Notes under the pieces: generated by a model
Told to the model about the DNA's origin: nothing
The model's database searches: none
Seen by the model: only the letters and a program-made list of their open reading frames with translations
In this document: positions 9,345 through 20,975 of the stretch, piece after piece
Layout: the number at the start of each line of letters is the position of its first letter
How positions within the stretch are numbered: position 1 is the first letter of the stretch
Program-made: the position numbers and the translations under genes
Assembly (NCBI GenBank): GCA_015501585.1
Contig: JADNRY010000118.1
Span: 1 to 64,000 of the forward strand
Reading direction: 5' to 3'
Length of the DNA: 64,000 nucleotides
Origin: Rhodocollybia butyracea
Taxonomy: Eukaryota; Basidiomycota; Agaricomycetes; Agaricales; Omphalotaceae

Positions 9345-9610
9345 ATACTATCGTCACCTTGGTTTGCATGTGCAATCATCGAGCACAAATGTTCCTTTTC
9401 TTTAGTGAAGGTGGTTAGACGAGGTTCAGCAGGAGTGTAACAGGGCACATGTTTCTGTTTCTGAGCGGTAGATTGAATGTTGGATTCTTCTGCAAGGAAA
9501 ATGGTGAGTGTATAACAGGTAAGGGCTTGGTTAGCATGCTTATGGACTCGAGTTTTCAGAACTGCAGCTCATTCTGCTGCCAGAAATTCAGTAGCACTCT
9601 GGGCAGTCTC

Positions 9611-10773
9611 TCAATCCATGTCATCAGCCTCAGATGCACAGCCAAAATAATTTGAATTTCCAGATGAAATCTGGGAGGGAGGAGAATAGAACCCAGTGCT
9701 CTCAGCTAAAGCAATAACTGCAGCAGTAGTTGATTGGGTCCGCACACCACACCATTCCTGGAACCCATCAAGATCTTTAGATTCAGAGAGAGAGTCATTG
9801 AAATCAACAGGTGAAGATTGACCAAGCTGCCAGTCGATATCATTATCAAGCTCATCATCAAGAGACAAAGAGTCGCCAAAGTCATTTTGAGCCTGAAACT
9901 CTGAACGCTGCATGCAATGTTTTACAGAAAAGTCATCTGCAGCCAGTCTACACTCCCATTGTTTTTGCATATGATCAATGACTTGAAGTTTTGAGGAGGG
10001 TAGGGATTTGATTAACATTGACAGTGCATCTGACCAGGAAGTGGAATTTGGCTTCAAGATTCCATTTTCTGGAGATCGTGACCAGGGACAAAAAAGAGCT
10101 AACATGACAATTGCATACTTTTCTGCCTGGCCTTCCAGGTTGCGTCTTGGAATTGCATAGCCAGATAGTACAGGAATATGGCGTACATGCCTGCAGCGAA
10201 GGATATGTGTCTCAATCTGTGGATGGCCAGGATAGAATGTGAACTCTTGAAAATTTTGTTCTGAATCTAAGGTGCTTATTAATATAGAATAACAGAAACT
10301 ATTCAAGGAGCATTTACTGTCACCTTCACAGTCAGAGTCTTGTTCACTGCCACTCCAATTCATGGAAGCCAATTGTTTTGATTTCCGTCATATTTTTTCA
10401 TATTCACCAAATTGATCCCACATACAGGTATTCTCCAAGTGAAGTGGCCAATAAAGAATATCAAATACCAGAGAGTGTATTATGGGGGCCTCTGTACTGT
10501 CTTTCAAAGTGACAAGATCATCTGGATGAAGAACATCACAATTGGAAGAATCATCACTGAGAATTAATGAGTTCAGCCATTAAACACTGAGGGAAAAATA
10601 AATTCGTACATGGCATCAATATTATCTCCATCTTCTTGGCTTGGACCTAGAGTGGAAAACAGACTAGATGGAGGATGAAGGGGGAAATGAGTTGGTGAAA
10701 GCCATCTGAGCAACTTTGACCAGTAATACACAGTGAATTGAGCATCAGTAATGTGATTACCAATTCCAAGCAA
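9611..10773 (-). pseudogene. Helitron Rep-helicase linker remnant
   Basis: Two frames (10773-10573 and 10372-9611) cover the region between Rep and helicase in Agaricomycete Helitrons. The first has the LGIGNHITDAQFTVYYW block, like the LLG.PDHYTSH...YW stretch of the family. The second has HPQIETHILRCR and PVLSGYAIPRRN, like HPQ..TH.LR...VPVL.G..IPRR. A frame break separates them near 10380-10570. The final 100 residues are acidic. Assignment rests on my memory of the family pattern. Confidence 0.65.
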
Positions 10774-10845
10774 AGAGCAAGCGACTTGTTGCCCAGACAG
10801 TTCCTGACAGCCATTAATTTGATTGAGAGTTTTTAGAAGAAGTTT

Positions 10846-11581
10846 TCAACAATGCTCCTGCACTGAATCTATTGGCAAATCTTCTTCCAGTTTCCGTAAA
10901 GAAGCAGTAGCAGCAGCTAAAGCACTCATAATGACCGCAGAGTCAAGAGAGGCTTTTGCAGTGTAGTTGCTCATGTAGATACTCAGTGCCATCCCAAAAG
11001 CACCTGAGCCTACAAATTTTCCATCTGTATTGCATTGCATAGAACCGCTGACAAGGGCATTATATGCAACTACCTTACCATCTGTCCTCTGAAAATGGAT
11101 TTTACCATCATCATCCATGAAGGTTTCTGGAGCCAAATCGATGGGATAATCAAAACAGCAGAGTTTATTTCGTTCATTGAGAGTGAGCAAAGACATGGAG
11201 CAAGAAATTTTCTTGAAACAGGTGTTGCTGTGAGAATGGGATTGACCAGAAGCATCAAGTACTTCACGGAGAAACTGTGACCAGATTTCTTCAAAGTTAT
11301 CAGAGTCAGGATGTGGAGGGCGGTTAAGAATGCAATTTCTGTTCTGTAGTGAATCTGCAGGATATGTATTGGGAGGAAGTTCTCGTAGGAATATGCTGTC
11401 AAGCCAAGAAAACAAACGGTTTTGGAAAATTCCATCATTTGTAACTTTGTCCTGTATCTGGCGAGGTGATAAGGCACCTTCTAGCCAAATAAGAATATGT
11501 AAATGAAGTGAGCCATGATTCTGAGCTTCTATAACCCCATAGTAATGCTTGACACGGCCAAAGACACCACGTTTGAGATCT
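10846..11581 (-). pseudogene. Helitron Rep catalytic (HUH) region
   Basis: On the minus strand, directly after the MITE, the frame reads DLKRGVFGRVKHYYGVIEAQ and then GSLHLHILIW (about 11482-11514). The H-L-H is the HUH metal-binding motif of Helitron Rep, which nicks and joins single-stranded DNA. The frame then changes and continues as 11415-10846. The catalytic block is therefore readable but separated from the preceding Rep N region by 651 bp of inserted DNA. Removing the MITE and one AAG copy rejoins the frames exactly. Confidence 0.82.
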
Positions 11582-11584
11582 CTT

Positions 11585-12235
11585 CACTGCCAGTACCTCA
11601 GTATATTACCTCTGAAAAAGGGATAGAAGTATAATATATTTTTCCCCTGAATTTTAACAAATTTTTCCAATGAAAAAGAGTGAATATTGCCCCGGAAATA
11701 GGCATGGGAAAATAAGTACTTTTTCGGCGGCTATTTCGCCCGAAATAGGGCGCTAAATATACCATCAATTTTGGCCAATTTATTAGTAATTTTTCGGTAT
11801 ATTTTTCCTCTGTAATCTCTTTGATATTTCCTCAGAAATATGAATGGCAATAGAAAATCTATTTCAATTGTAATATGTTAACTATTTTGGCCGCGAAAAG
11901 CAATGGGCATTGAATCCCCCTTTGTCCGGCCCGGGCGGCCCGCCGCTCAATGCCCGTTTCTTTTCGCAGCCGAAATAGTTAACATATTTCCATTGAAATA
12001 GATTTTCTTTGTCTAAAGAAATATGAAAGAAATTGATGCCGATAAATTACTAATAAATCAGATGAAATTGATGGCATATTTAGCGCCCTATTTCTGGCGA
12101 AATAGCCGCCGAAAAAGTACTTATTTTCCCATGCCTATCCAGGGCAATATTCACTCTTTTTCAGCGGAAAAATTTGTTAAAATTACTATACTTCTATCCC
12201 TTTTTTGGAGGTAATATACTGATGTACTGGCAGTG
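11585..12235. mobile_element. Palindromic CACTA-like MITE in Helitron Rep
   Basis: A 651-bp element formed by two long inverted arms around a GC-rich centre (near 11925-11945). The ends read CACTGCCAGTACCTCAGTAT on the left and CACTGCCAGTACATCAGTAT in the right-end reverse complement. The flanking target duplication is CTT (11582-11584 and 12236-12238). Taking out the element and one CTT restores an uninterrupted Helitron frame (codons G-F-E-R-D-L-K-R-G), which confirms both ends. The element type is inferred from the CACT ends and 3-bp duplication. It has no transposase. Confidence 0.88.
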
Positions 12236-12238
12236 CTT

Positions 12239-13236
12239 TCAAATCCCAAGAGAACATCAGTGAATTGATCAACCGTGAGCTTAAAAAACTCTGCTCCTGC
12301 TACTAGATTAGCTGCAAGAGCTTGAGCCTGATCAAATGGCGTATACGTAGAATCTGGATTACTAAACAGAGCATCAAGATCAATATCTTTCCTTGCGAAG
12401 AATGACAGAAGGGGGTTGTAAGTGTCAGCAGGATTAAGGGTTAAAAAAATGGAAGGTGTTCCACTGTCTCTTGATAATGCACACAGCTCTTTGCGCATAA
12501 CCGTAACTTCTGCAGTTGAGCCCTCAATGTGGTCACTGACATAATCCACATATTTAAGAAGTTCCAGGATATTCTCTTCTGCCTGATTCACTGGCACATA
12601 TTTTGAGTAGTCTTTATGCACTTTTTTATTGGAGAGAGTATTCAAGAGTATGTTGAGTGTGTCATCATTGATGTTGTTGTTAGCCAACATAGCCTTTCCC
12701 CACCATGCCCAACTGACTGCAAGACGTGACTGGTAAGAGGAATGACGAAGCATCTGGATGATATTGTGCATCACAAAGATAAATCAGAGGTGTTCCTGAA
12801 AGCAACAGTCACTAAGCTGAAGGTAACACTGAACATGGGTCTTGAGATGAATATGTTTGAAACCTCCAAGCAGTCAAATTGGATCCTCAAACATTCCAAC
12901 CCCATATGGAAATAATGCTGGCCAAAGTAACCCATATGTATCAGGATTGTGTCAAGTGTTTAGTGTCTCATCAGAAGTTGAAGTTTTTGCAAAAATCCCC
13001 TCCAGCCTTGAGATAGCAAAGAGCATTGAGTTTTCGCACAGTTAGCAAAACTTTGTTATCGTCAACGTCAAAAGAACCTTCAAGGAATCTAATAAGTAAT
13101 GACAAGCAAAGTGATGTTTGCAAGCCCACCTGTCGCAGAGATAGGGATCTGCGCCTGCGTTTCTGCATGCTCGACAGCAAACATAGCCTCTGTGCTGTCA
13201 ATACCATGGCCAGTGTATGTTGCATTCTGACCCTGT
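12239..13236 (-). pseudogene. Helitron helicase-like N domain with TGA stops
   Basis: The main frame (12774-12239) carries SIFLTLNPADTYNPLLSFFAR, the FxTxNPAD signature of the Helitron helicase-like N domain. It then runs to L-L-G-F-E at the MITE boundary. Upstream, the same frame continues through FPYGVGMFEDP and the segment before MHNIIQM, interrupted by three in-frame TGA codons at 12952-12954, 12874-12876 and 12784-12786. At least the last two sit where CGA (Arg) would fit the family. Nearer 13000-13230 the register changes again. Clearly inactive. Confidence 0.75.
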
Positions 13237-13244
13237 ATAGTCCC

Positions 13245-13924
13245 TAGGGTTTTAAAGTGCGGTGCGGTTCGGTTTTGTCAGCCATTTTGGGCAAACCGAT
13301 AACTGCACCGGTGGTATATTTTTTAAATTTCAGCAAACCTTGCACTGAACTGATAAGAACCGCCTCACCAGTGCCGGTTCAGTGCAGTTATGCGGTTTTG
13401 AACCGGTTTGGCAATAACCCGGTGCAAACTGGTGCAGAACCGGTGAAAACGGCGGTTATACCAGTTTCAAAACATCATATACCCTGTAGTGTTGCCTAAT
13501 AAGATAATCTCTACTTATGAACAGTGTATAAAGGTATTCTTACATTAGTATAAAGTAAATTTGATGCGGTCATCAAGATTTTGATTGTATACAGCTCACA
13601 GGCGCCAAAACACATTTGATTTGGGCGCCTGTGAGCTGTATACAATTAAAAATTTGATTACCAGATCACATGTACTTTACAATACATAAAGTCAGGCTTG
13701 AAAAACACAGTTAATAAATTATTTTCATTATGTAAATTGCACCGGTTGACCACCGGTTACCACCGGTTTTGATCAGTTATGCAAATTCTTCAATTTCCAA
13801 GAACCGCAAACCGCACCGGATGCAAACCACTGCACCAGTGCAACCTTTATTTACCCTCACCGTGGTTCAGTGAAGTGCGGTTGTCGGTTATCCAACGGTT
13901 TGTGCACCGCACTTTAAAACCCTA
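13245..13924. mobile_element. hAT-like MITE in Helitron
   Basis: A 680-bp element with terminal inverted repeats TAGGGTTTTAAAGTGCGGTG at both ends and a perfect 8-bp target duplication ATAGTCCC (13237-13244 and 13925-13932). An 8-bp duplication with TAGGG-type ends is typical of hAT. The interior is rich in GGTTTGCACCGG-like words, and near 13590-13650 it has a near-perfect internal palindrome around GGCGCCTGTGAGCTGTATAC. It is inserted in the Helitron frame; removal with one duplication copy gives a continuous reading N-G-T-I-Q-G-Q. No transposase is encoded. Confidence 0.9.
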
Positions 13925-13932
13925 ATAGTCCC

Positions 13933-14601
13933 ATTGACTGTTTGCTGTTGAATAGGGAAAGGAGCACAACCACCTTCTGTATCTTCATCAGGATAATGGG
14001 CCAAAGTGTCGTAATCAATTACAATATCATGATAGAGTCGGTTATGCTCTTTTAGCCTTTTTGGAGCAGCAAGAATGCGTGAACGCCTAACAAGGAATGG
14101 AGTGCATTTGAAAACTTCCAGAGTGGTGGCTTGATCATTAGCAACAAACATCACAATGATCTCATCATAGAGGGAGGATATTGGACAAAGAAGAGTTGCT
14201 GCGAGATTGGTGATTTCATGAGGATGTATACAAACATTTCCTGAGGCTGCCTGCTGTGCCTTTGCACCAGATGAGTTGGCTGCATTGAGCTTCACCCAGC
14301 ATTTAGTGGTATGAGCATGAGCAATCACAAGCTCTTTGGCATAGGATAGGCAGGACAGCTCCTTTGGGACGTCACCGATCCAACATCCATTAGCATAACT
14401 GGTCAGAGGCACACTGTTAAACTTTCCATGAGTGATGCACTGCCGACATGAGCGGCATGCTTGGTAGCAGCCATCGTAAAGTAGGTGAGACTGAATAGGA
14501 ACTGGCTCTTTCAGTGCTGGATGGTGAACCAGCAAACGCAGGCGCACCGTTGCTGATTCCAGGAGAGAAATATCCAAATCAGAAGGAGACCAATACTTCA
14601 T
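13933..14601 (-). pseudogene. Helitron DUF6570 region
   Basis: A frame starting MKYWSPSDLD that contains the DUF6570 pattern found N-terminal to Agaricomycete Helitron helicase domains: ANGCWIGDVPKELSCL, then TPFLVRRSRILAAPKRL and DIVIDYDTLAHYPDEDTEGG. The cluster CYQACRSCRQC near the start looks like a zinc-binding site. The domain's role is unknown. The frame is open up to the hAT-like MITE, where it runs into foreign sequence. Confidence 0.72.
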
Positions 14602-14873
14602 TTTAGCAGCAGCTTTGTTATGATTACAGAAAGAACAAGGTAATCATCATAAAGCATCAGCTGTTGTGAGACAAAGATGTTCTCTCAATATCTGTAGATG
14701 TGTTCAGCATTCAGTCAATTCAACCAATCAAAACAAATCACCTGTTTTGTTTCTTCTGGGGTTACAATTTGAGGCCAGTTTACCTTGCAATAAAGTTTAT
14801 CATCCAAGTCACGCTGGTGCTGAGCTGCTTTTGAAGCAGCTCTGTGCTCCTGGCGAGATTGCATTTGAATGGG

Positions 14874-15577
14874 TCAGTTGATAGGCAGTGTGGGATCCAT
14901 TGACGGTAAAACATCAGCAGCCATGGCATCCTGGGTAAATACAAGACATGTACAGGTGCAAGAATGGCTGGAAAGACTTTTCAATAGCAAAGCGTGATCT
15001 GTAACAGCAATATGGTGATCAACGGCGATGGAGCGCAAATCATTGAATGAGCATTTGTAGAGGGAAGTATGAAGGAGGTACTGTAGTGTCTGCAATTTCT
15101 GTTCATTGGAAAGATCCAACACATACGCAGGAAGAGATAGGGTAACATCTACCCAAATATGTAAGCAGAGTGAAAAAGATCTTAACTTGAGAGTGTACCA
15201 GAGTCAGCAATATCAAACTGCATTCGCATTTGTTTGAATCCCCTATGTTTGCCATTGGGATGAGAGACAGCTGAATGCTTATGAGACACTTCATCACCCT
15301 CAGCATGTAAACAGTCTTGAACAAACTTTGAGCAATCAGAGATTCCCCACTGAACACAGGCATCTTTAAAATCAGAGCCAAAGATGACATCTACACCACC
15401 GGAGTAGGAAGTGATTGAGAAGTTGAATGCTGTGCTAGAAGCAGTGTGTGATAGAGAAGAAACTGAGGTAGGAGCAGAAAAGCTCAGGCTAGCTACACAG
15501 GCGGGAGAGAGTAAAGCAAAAAAAGAAGCCAAGACGACAGATGTGATCATTCTGCAGTCGTAAGATGCTGCATGCAC
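14874..15577 (-). pseudogene. Possible Helitron N-terminal frames
   Basis: Frames at 15577-15182 (131 residues, hydrophobic Ala/Ser-rich start) and 15122-14874 (82 residues, LSNEQKLQTLQYLLHTSLYKC...) lie upstream of the DUF6570 part on the same strand. They may be the N-terminal portion of the Helitron protein or a broken cargo. No domain recognised. Confidence 0.35.
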
Positions 15578-16916
15578 TTGAACACCAGAAATCTGTAAGA
15601 GCCCTGACTCTTAATGCCTCAGACCATGAGCAAGATCTTGTTCTATTAGAGAAATAGACCGAAACGAGTATGTGGTACGAGGATAAGAGTAGACTAATTA
15701 TGTAATATCGGCGCTAACGGCAATGAACGTGCCGTAGGCGTTACAAAATCGTAATAGGCATTCACAGTGAGGATGGTAACAGCAAAAAAGTGGAAAAATG
15801 AATCATATTTCAATTGAGCATGGATACAAAAATTTTACTTCCTTCCCTAGAGCAAGACATTTTGAGCTGACCTCAAGGCCAGAGACAAAGGTCTGCTGGC
15901 AAGGGGTATGATGCAGTGACTATTGAGGTATCTACATGCCTTGCCCGCCACACAGTTTGTGAGCAAACGACAAGATCAAATGAAAGAAGGCAGATCTGCC
16001 CCCACAGGATGAAAAATCGGACTGTTTGATCTGTGCAAGTGTAAGTTGAAACCAGAATGTTCAATCGAAAAGAAAAACATACGAAATTGCAGTATCTAGA
16101 GCAGCAAACACGGATACAAATTCTAAGCAACAAAAAATCACAGTGCCTGGCACTCAAATACACAATCTACTCTCCAGGGGTTGGACCTGTGCTATTACAC
16201 ACCCAGTAAAGAGGTATCCGCCAGCAAACAAGATAGTAGACAGGCATTGAGTGTCAAACAAAGCAATATTGACAAAGGAATATGAAACGAACTTCAGTGA
16301 AGTACAGTTTCCGTTGCATTTTTGGCGTCGGATTAAGCCCAATGAACCATAGTCGGGAGAAGCTCGTACCACTTTGAGGTAGGTAGTCAGGAGAAACCCG
16401 GACCACTTTGACTATGCAACCAGCTTCATAGGTAAAATCTATGGCCAGCCCACTTACAATAACTTAGAATGAATATGAAGAGTTGAACAACGACGCGCAG
16501 GGACATCCAATTTGATACAGAACTGGGTTAGTTGATGGTTCCGTTAACGACCAAGCTATTGTCATCAGGAAGAAGGTCAAGTGAGAAGTGGATTGTTGTG
16601 GAGAATGAACGTGAACAGTAGTATGCAGCCTAGAAATGCGCTGCGCATGGGCAGAAAGATATTTAGTGGAAAAACAGTGGCAGTCGTCAGTTGCTGGTAA
16701 ATTTCGGTGGAGGAACACGCTGTCGTTGAAGAACGTGTTGTCGAGAAAAAGAGGCGCGTGGAAAGCGGACCATTTTAATTACATTATATGATTCATCAGT
16801 TTGGACAAACGAGTAGGTGTAGACACAAACACTTCGCTTACATTTACAAGTTAGCGGTTTGGGAAAATACTATTCAGCTACTACAACCGAATTACAGTAC
16901 AAACCAAGGCTGTATA
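15578..16916. other. No confident gene
   Basis: Short frames only (for example 15873-16163 and 16464-16718, minus). One motif repeats at about 16340-16420, with two copies of a CCCGGACCACTTTGA/CTCGTACCACTTTGA word around GTAGTCAGGAGAA. I see no domain, RNA or transposon end here. Confidence 0.4.
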
Positions 16917-17558
16917 CAGTCATTCATGGCTCCTTTAGACACCTCGGTCCTTTATACAAAGTACCCGGAAGGCCCCATTTTGTCAAATTTTGCCCTTGGA
17001 CTTTTTGTAATAACCAATGATTATCTTCTACAAACCACTATGAGTTTCTCCGACACTGATAAATGCTGTGGCTCCTTCATAATTACACTGTTAATGTGTA
17101 TAAAGGTACAAATATGCATGTAACCGGCTTTAACCCCCTCGACGGGGGTCAAAAATGGAACTCTTATATGTAGTTATCCTATATGCATACACTAAACCCA
17201 AAAGAAAGGTTCCTAGTATCAAAGGTACCCTAAAACAAGACAGGAGAGCACACAGGAAGTTCAGGTCACATCGCAGTAACATATTTTCAATAGTGCCGTA
17301 ACTTTTTCAATTGAAAGATATAACATATTAGGCAATTGTAACGTTGTCTAATGGACTGAATATTGCATGATAACAACTTTTGCAACTGATAATCCTCTGG
17401 CAATGGAAGACTGCACTTTCTGAACTCATGGAAGTGGGTAATTATTATGTATTCATCTGATAGATTATGCCTGCACAGTCAGAATTTTATTTAACAAAGA
17501 TTTGAGCTATCTTAAGGTCAAACAAAATTTGGTTGTATAAAGGAGCCATGAATGACTG
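16917..17558. mobile_element. Tc1/mariner-like MITE
   Basis: Inverted ends CAGTCATTCATGGCTCCTTTA at 16917 and, as reverse complement, at about 17538-17558. TA dinucleotides flank both sides (16915-16916 and 17559-17560). TA duplication with CAGT-type ends suggests a Tc1/mariner-related non-autonomous element of 642 bp. The word GTATAAAGGAGCC at the right end is partly echoed inside the left end (CCTTTATACAAAG). A 111-codon plus frame inside is not transposase-like. Confidence 0.75.
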
Positions 17559-17560
17559 TA

Positions 17561-19429
17561 CTTAATCTGTGAAAAAATTGCCCGCTGAGCCTATCACACT
17601 CTTGATTCCTCTCGCGCGGGATATATACACCTATTCAACATCAATATCAGTCCATAGCTCTTGGCGAAAGACAAACCAAAAACGTGGCTAGAAATATACC
17701 TTGGTATGAAAATATGATTGTGAAATTGATAGAGTGAACCTATACTCTTATGCGCGTTGGTGAATAAAGCATAGGGGGCAGAATGAAAATGAAAGATGGC
17801 CTTTCAGATGATTTCATGGCTTTGACCTTCCTAATATGGTAGGTTACATAAGCGCTCGGTCGGTGTCCATGGGGTTGGCTTTAAAAAAATCGACCCGATA
17901 TCACGGGTTCCAAACCCGGCCCACCCTTGACCTGGCTGTTTCTGAATGGGATCACACCGGTTAACCTACCTACCTACTCCCACACAGTCCATATTTATTT
18001 TCACATCCAACCTAATTTTATTGCCTTGACTTGGCCTTTGCTTGGCCTTGACAGTCCTTGTAATAATGTACTTACAGTAGTCTTTGTACTTTGCCAGTCA
18101 TAATTAATTTTTACAATCATTGACTAAGTATAGCCAGTTGCCTAACCATAATTGAGGGCAGTGCCAGTCATAATTAATCTTACGTTGGTGTTAAAATCTG
18201 CATACCACGTGATCAGCAGCAGAGTTGCTATTGTTTCAATTTGGCACAAGACTTGGCACTGGGAGCCTCCCAGAACACAGGGAGCTAAGTATATGCTACT
18301 AGTTACGAGCTAGTACGGAAAATCAGGTGATACTTGATGGCAAATATAATACATTTAGTGCACACCTAAGGCTGCTAAAGGGAAGGTTTCTGATCCAATT
18401 CTGATCATGATTGTACTGCAGGTTTGTCCCGATGAGTAGTTTTAATATTTGTCATTGTCACTTGGTACAGTAGTACTCAAACGTTTGAATAGAATTACTT
18501 ATCGTAAGTCTGATACCCAACAATGCTGTTTTGGGGGAAATTTTGGATTCGTAGAGGCTCGCAGCGCAATGAACCATATCACTGAACCCGAGCGGGATGA
18601 TACCCGCATATCGTTCGTAATTCCCGTCCCATTTTTCTCAGTTGTCAGTTAATGCATGAGGGGATTACATATTGCTTAAACTGCACTTCACCGAAGTGGC
18701 TTTTCAGGATCACAACGGTTACGGCTTTCAACAAGAACATACGGATGTGATTTCCCGGAACGTACCTTCCCTGGAACCGAACCCAGAATAAATCACGTCT
18801 ATAGCCGAATTTCCTACAGTTACTTAGAAAAAGGTACTTAGTCATACACTATCCTTCGGAACTTATTGTGTAATGGCTATAGCCAGTCCTCCAGGAATAG
18901 CTTACCGCACTCGTACTGCCTAAGCTTATCGAAGTGTAAGCTTGAACATAGATGGTGGAGCCTCTTGGCTGATTGGTCAGGGAGGACAGTGATTACATCC
19001 GAATACTTCTTTTCAGAACGCGCTTCATACTCATCCCGATAATCTCCCTTAAAGTGCAAAGTTTCTCTCAACCTCAAACGTAAGCGTGATCGAGACAGGG
19101 CAATACTTTACCAATTCTCTGAAGACTTCCCCTTCGGGAAAAGCTCTTTAGCTTGGAGTGATGGTCACTTACTAGCCAGACCATGTAACGACATCGGGTA
19201 AGCTGAGAGTAACTATCTCTATTTAACTGATATTGTGGTATATATATCCGTATGGTGGCCAGTTGCACAACAAGTCTGCATAGGGTCCTCAGACTATAAA
19301 AATTCAGCAACTCTCTATCATATGCCAATAAAAAAACGTAAGTGTATGCTTGCTCATTTGTAGTCAACACTCTCACTTCAAGTTTTGCGCCATGGCGTCC
19401 CCCATCATTGAATATACCCAACAGCCGAG
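17561..19429. other. No confident gene; Myb upstream region
   Basis: No coding domain seen. A CGGGT-TCCAA-ACCCG hairpin occurs at about 17902-17920. TTGGCCTTGAC-like words repeat near 18020-18055. The last few hundred bases before 19430 should hold the Myb promoter; a CATCATTGAATATACCC stretch is just upstream, but no clear TATA box was found. Confidence 0.4.
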
Positions 19430-20975
19430 ATGTTGCGCCGAGATCGTCGCTCATGGACCGATGAAGAAGACCGACTTCTTCAAGATGCAGTACAATGGGG
19501 TGAGAGGCTAAGTTTTCAAAACATGACTGCAAATAAACACATTTTCGCTACATGACAGAGGACCCAGACTCACCACATCCATCGAAATGGCATGAAATTG
19601 CACAGCATGTACCCAGGAGAACAAACAAAGTAACTACTCTACTATAATGCCAGGGAGCTCTCATTATAAACATCTTCTGGCCGCAGGACTGTCGTAAAAG
19701 GTGGTTTGCTAAAATGGCAAATCATACGGAGAAGGGCGGATGGGCTCTAGAAGAAGATGAAAAGCTTGTGCAAGCTATCGAGAAGTACGGAGCAAGGTAG
19801 GCGACTTTCCTGAATATTTATTAAAATATACATAGTAGAACTTACACTATCCTTGTAGATGGCCGCTTGTGTCCACACATGTCCAGACCAGAAATAGCGG
19901 CCGTAAGAAATAATGGTGGTTCTTTTGGTGCGATAAACTCACTAGTGCCCAATTCGTAGAATGTGCCAAACGGTGGACAGAGACGCTGAACCCCCTGATT
20001 GATCGCACACAATGGTCCACGGAAGCGGTAGGAATTTTATGCATAAAATTCATGCTTTGCATGCCGTTGATTGTAATCCGCAGGACTCGTTGCTCATCAA
20101 AGCGGTAGAAGAGCATGGTAAACAGTGGACAAAGATAGCACGCATATACTTTCCCGGTCGGACCGGTCTCGCTGCGAAAAATCGGTAAGATTGATCCTGA
20201 TTTTAACCCGAACACACGCATTCTCATTATCCTTCAATTATGTAGATTTAACGGTATCACTCGCCGGTCGGAGGCCGGTAGTGCATCCCGAAAGAAATCA
20301 AGCAAATTTCCAGACCAGCTGGAGAGCCCTTCAACCATCTCAAACTTGCCGTGTCTCTCACCCATCACTTACAGTTCTTTAGTCCCGGATACACAGCCAA
20401 CTTCAGCAAGACCTAGCTCGAAGCTGAATTTAGAACCCTCCCGAGCATCGAAGACACCTCACATTCAGAATACTTCTTCCACCAAGCTTACGACAGGGGC
20501 TTGCGCCGAAAATTCCAGCTCAGAGTCGACATCATTCACTTACGAGAACCTATGCAATGCGATGCTGTCCCCAACAGAGCACAGTGTCGCCAATGGCACC
20601 ATCGCTGATGATTGCGCACTGCAATCAATGCCTTGGACATGGCAGGATTGTTTGTCAGTCCTGCCTTGGGACAACATACTAGATATAGAAATACAGAAGG
20701 CATTGAACAAGCCTTCGGATCCTGAATTATTCCCGTCTTACTCACCTATAGAGCATGCGTTAGGAATATGCGCAGATGCATCTCTTACCTCTCCCTCGTA
20801 CGACTCCGTTCTTATTCCATCTCACCTTTCCCATTCAGAACCAGGATTGAATCCCGCCATTCTAACACCAACGTCTGGGAGAACCCTGTCTCCTGGGGAG
20901 GTGTATGTTACCCATCCCATCAATGTATACTCTGGTATCCCGCCACTCCTAGAACTCCCAACACAGAGCCTTTAA
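19430..20975 (+). CDS. Three-repeat Myb DNA-binding protein
   Basis: Predicted exons: 19430-19499, 19559-19629, 19687-19796, 19859-19902, 19960-20027, 20084-20184 and 20246-20975. All six introns are 53-62 nt with GT..AG ends, and the joined frame stays open for 397 residues. Three Myb/SANT repeats fill about residues 4-165. Their tryptophan anchors are SWTDEEDRLL, GWALEEDEKLVQAIEKYG and QWSTEADSLLIKAVEEHGKQW, with recognition-helix signatures NKDCRKRW, SGQCAKRW and AAKNRF. Such proteins bind DNA in the nucleus as transcription regulators. The last 230 residues are Ser/Pro/Thr-rich with a WQDCLSVLPWDN motif, possibly a regulatory region. The start at 19430 is chosen because an ATG at 19392 is out of frame with the first repeat. 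Target genes unknown. Confidence 0.88.

Larger units (their letters stand above)
8581..15577 (-). mobile_element. Decayed Helitron with nested insertions
   Basis: Minus-strand remains of a rolling-circle Helitron. In coding order these are an unrecognised N-terminal part, a DUF6570 region, the Helitron helicase-like N domain, the HUH Rep region, a linker and a PIF1-type helicase with Walker A and B boxes. The protein is broken by stops and frameshifts. Two MITEs interrupt it: hAT-like at 13245-13924 and CACTA-like at 11585-12235. The exact element ends were not found, so the outer coordinates only enclose coding remains. Confidence 0.8.

Noticed and set aside
17881..17930. Possible tRNA T-arm (CGGGTTCCAAACCCG hairpin)
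   Set aside because: No D-arm, anticodon arm or acceptor stem can be paired around it; a lone hairpin is not enough.
19392..19430. ATG at 19392 as Myb start
   Set aside because: Its frame does not lead into the first Myb repeat; ATG 19430 does.
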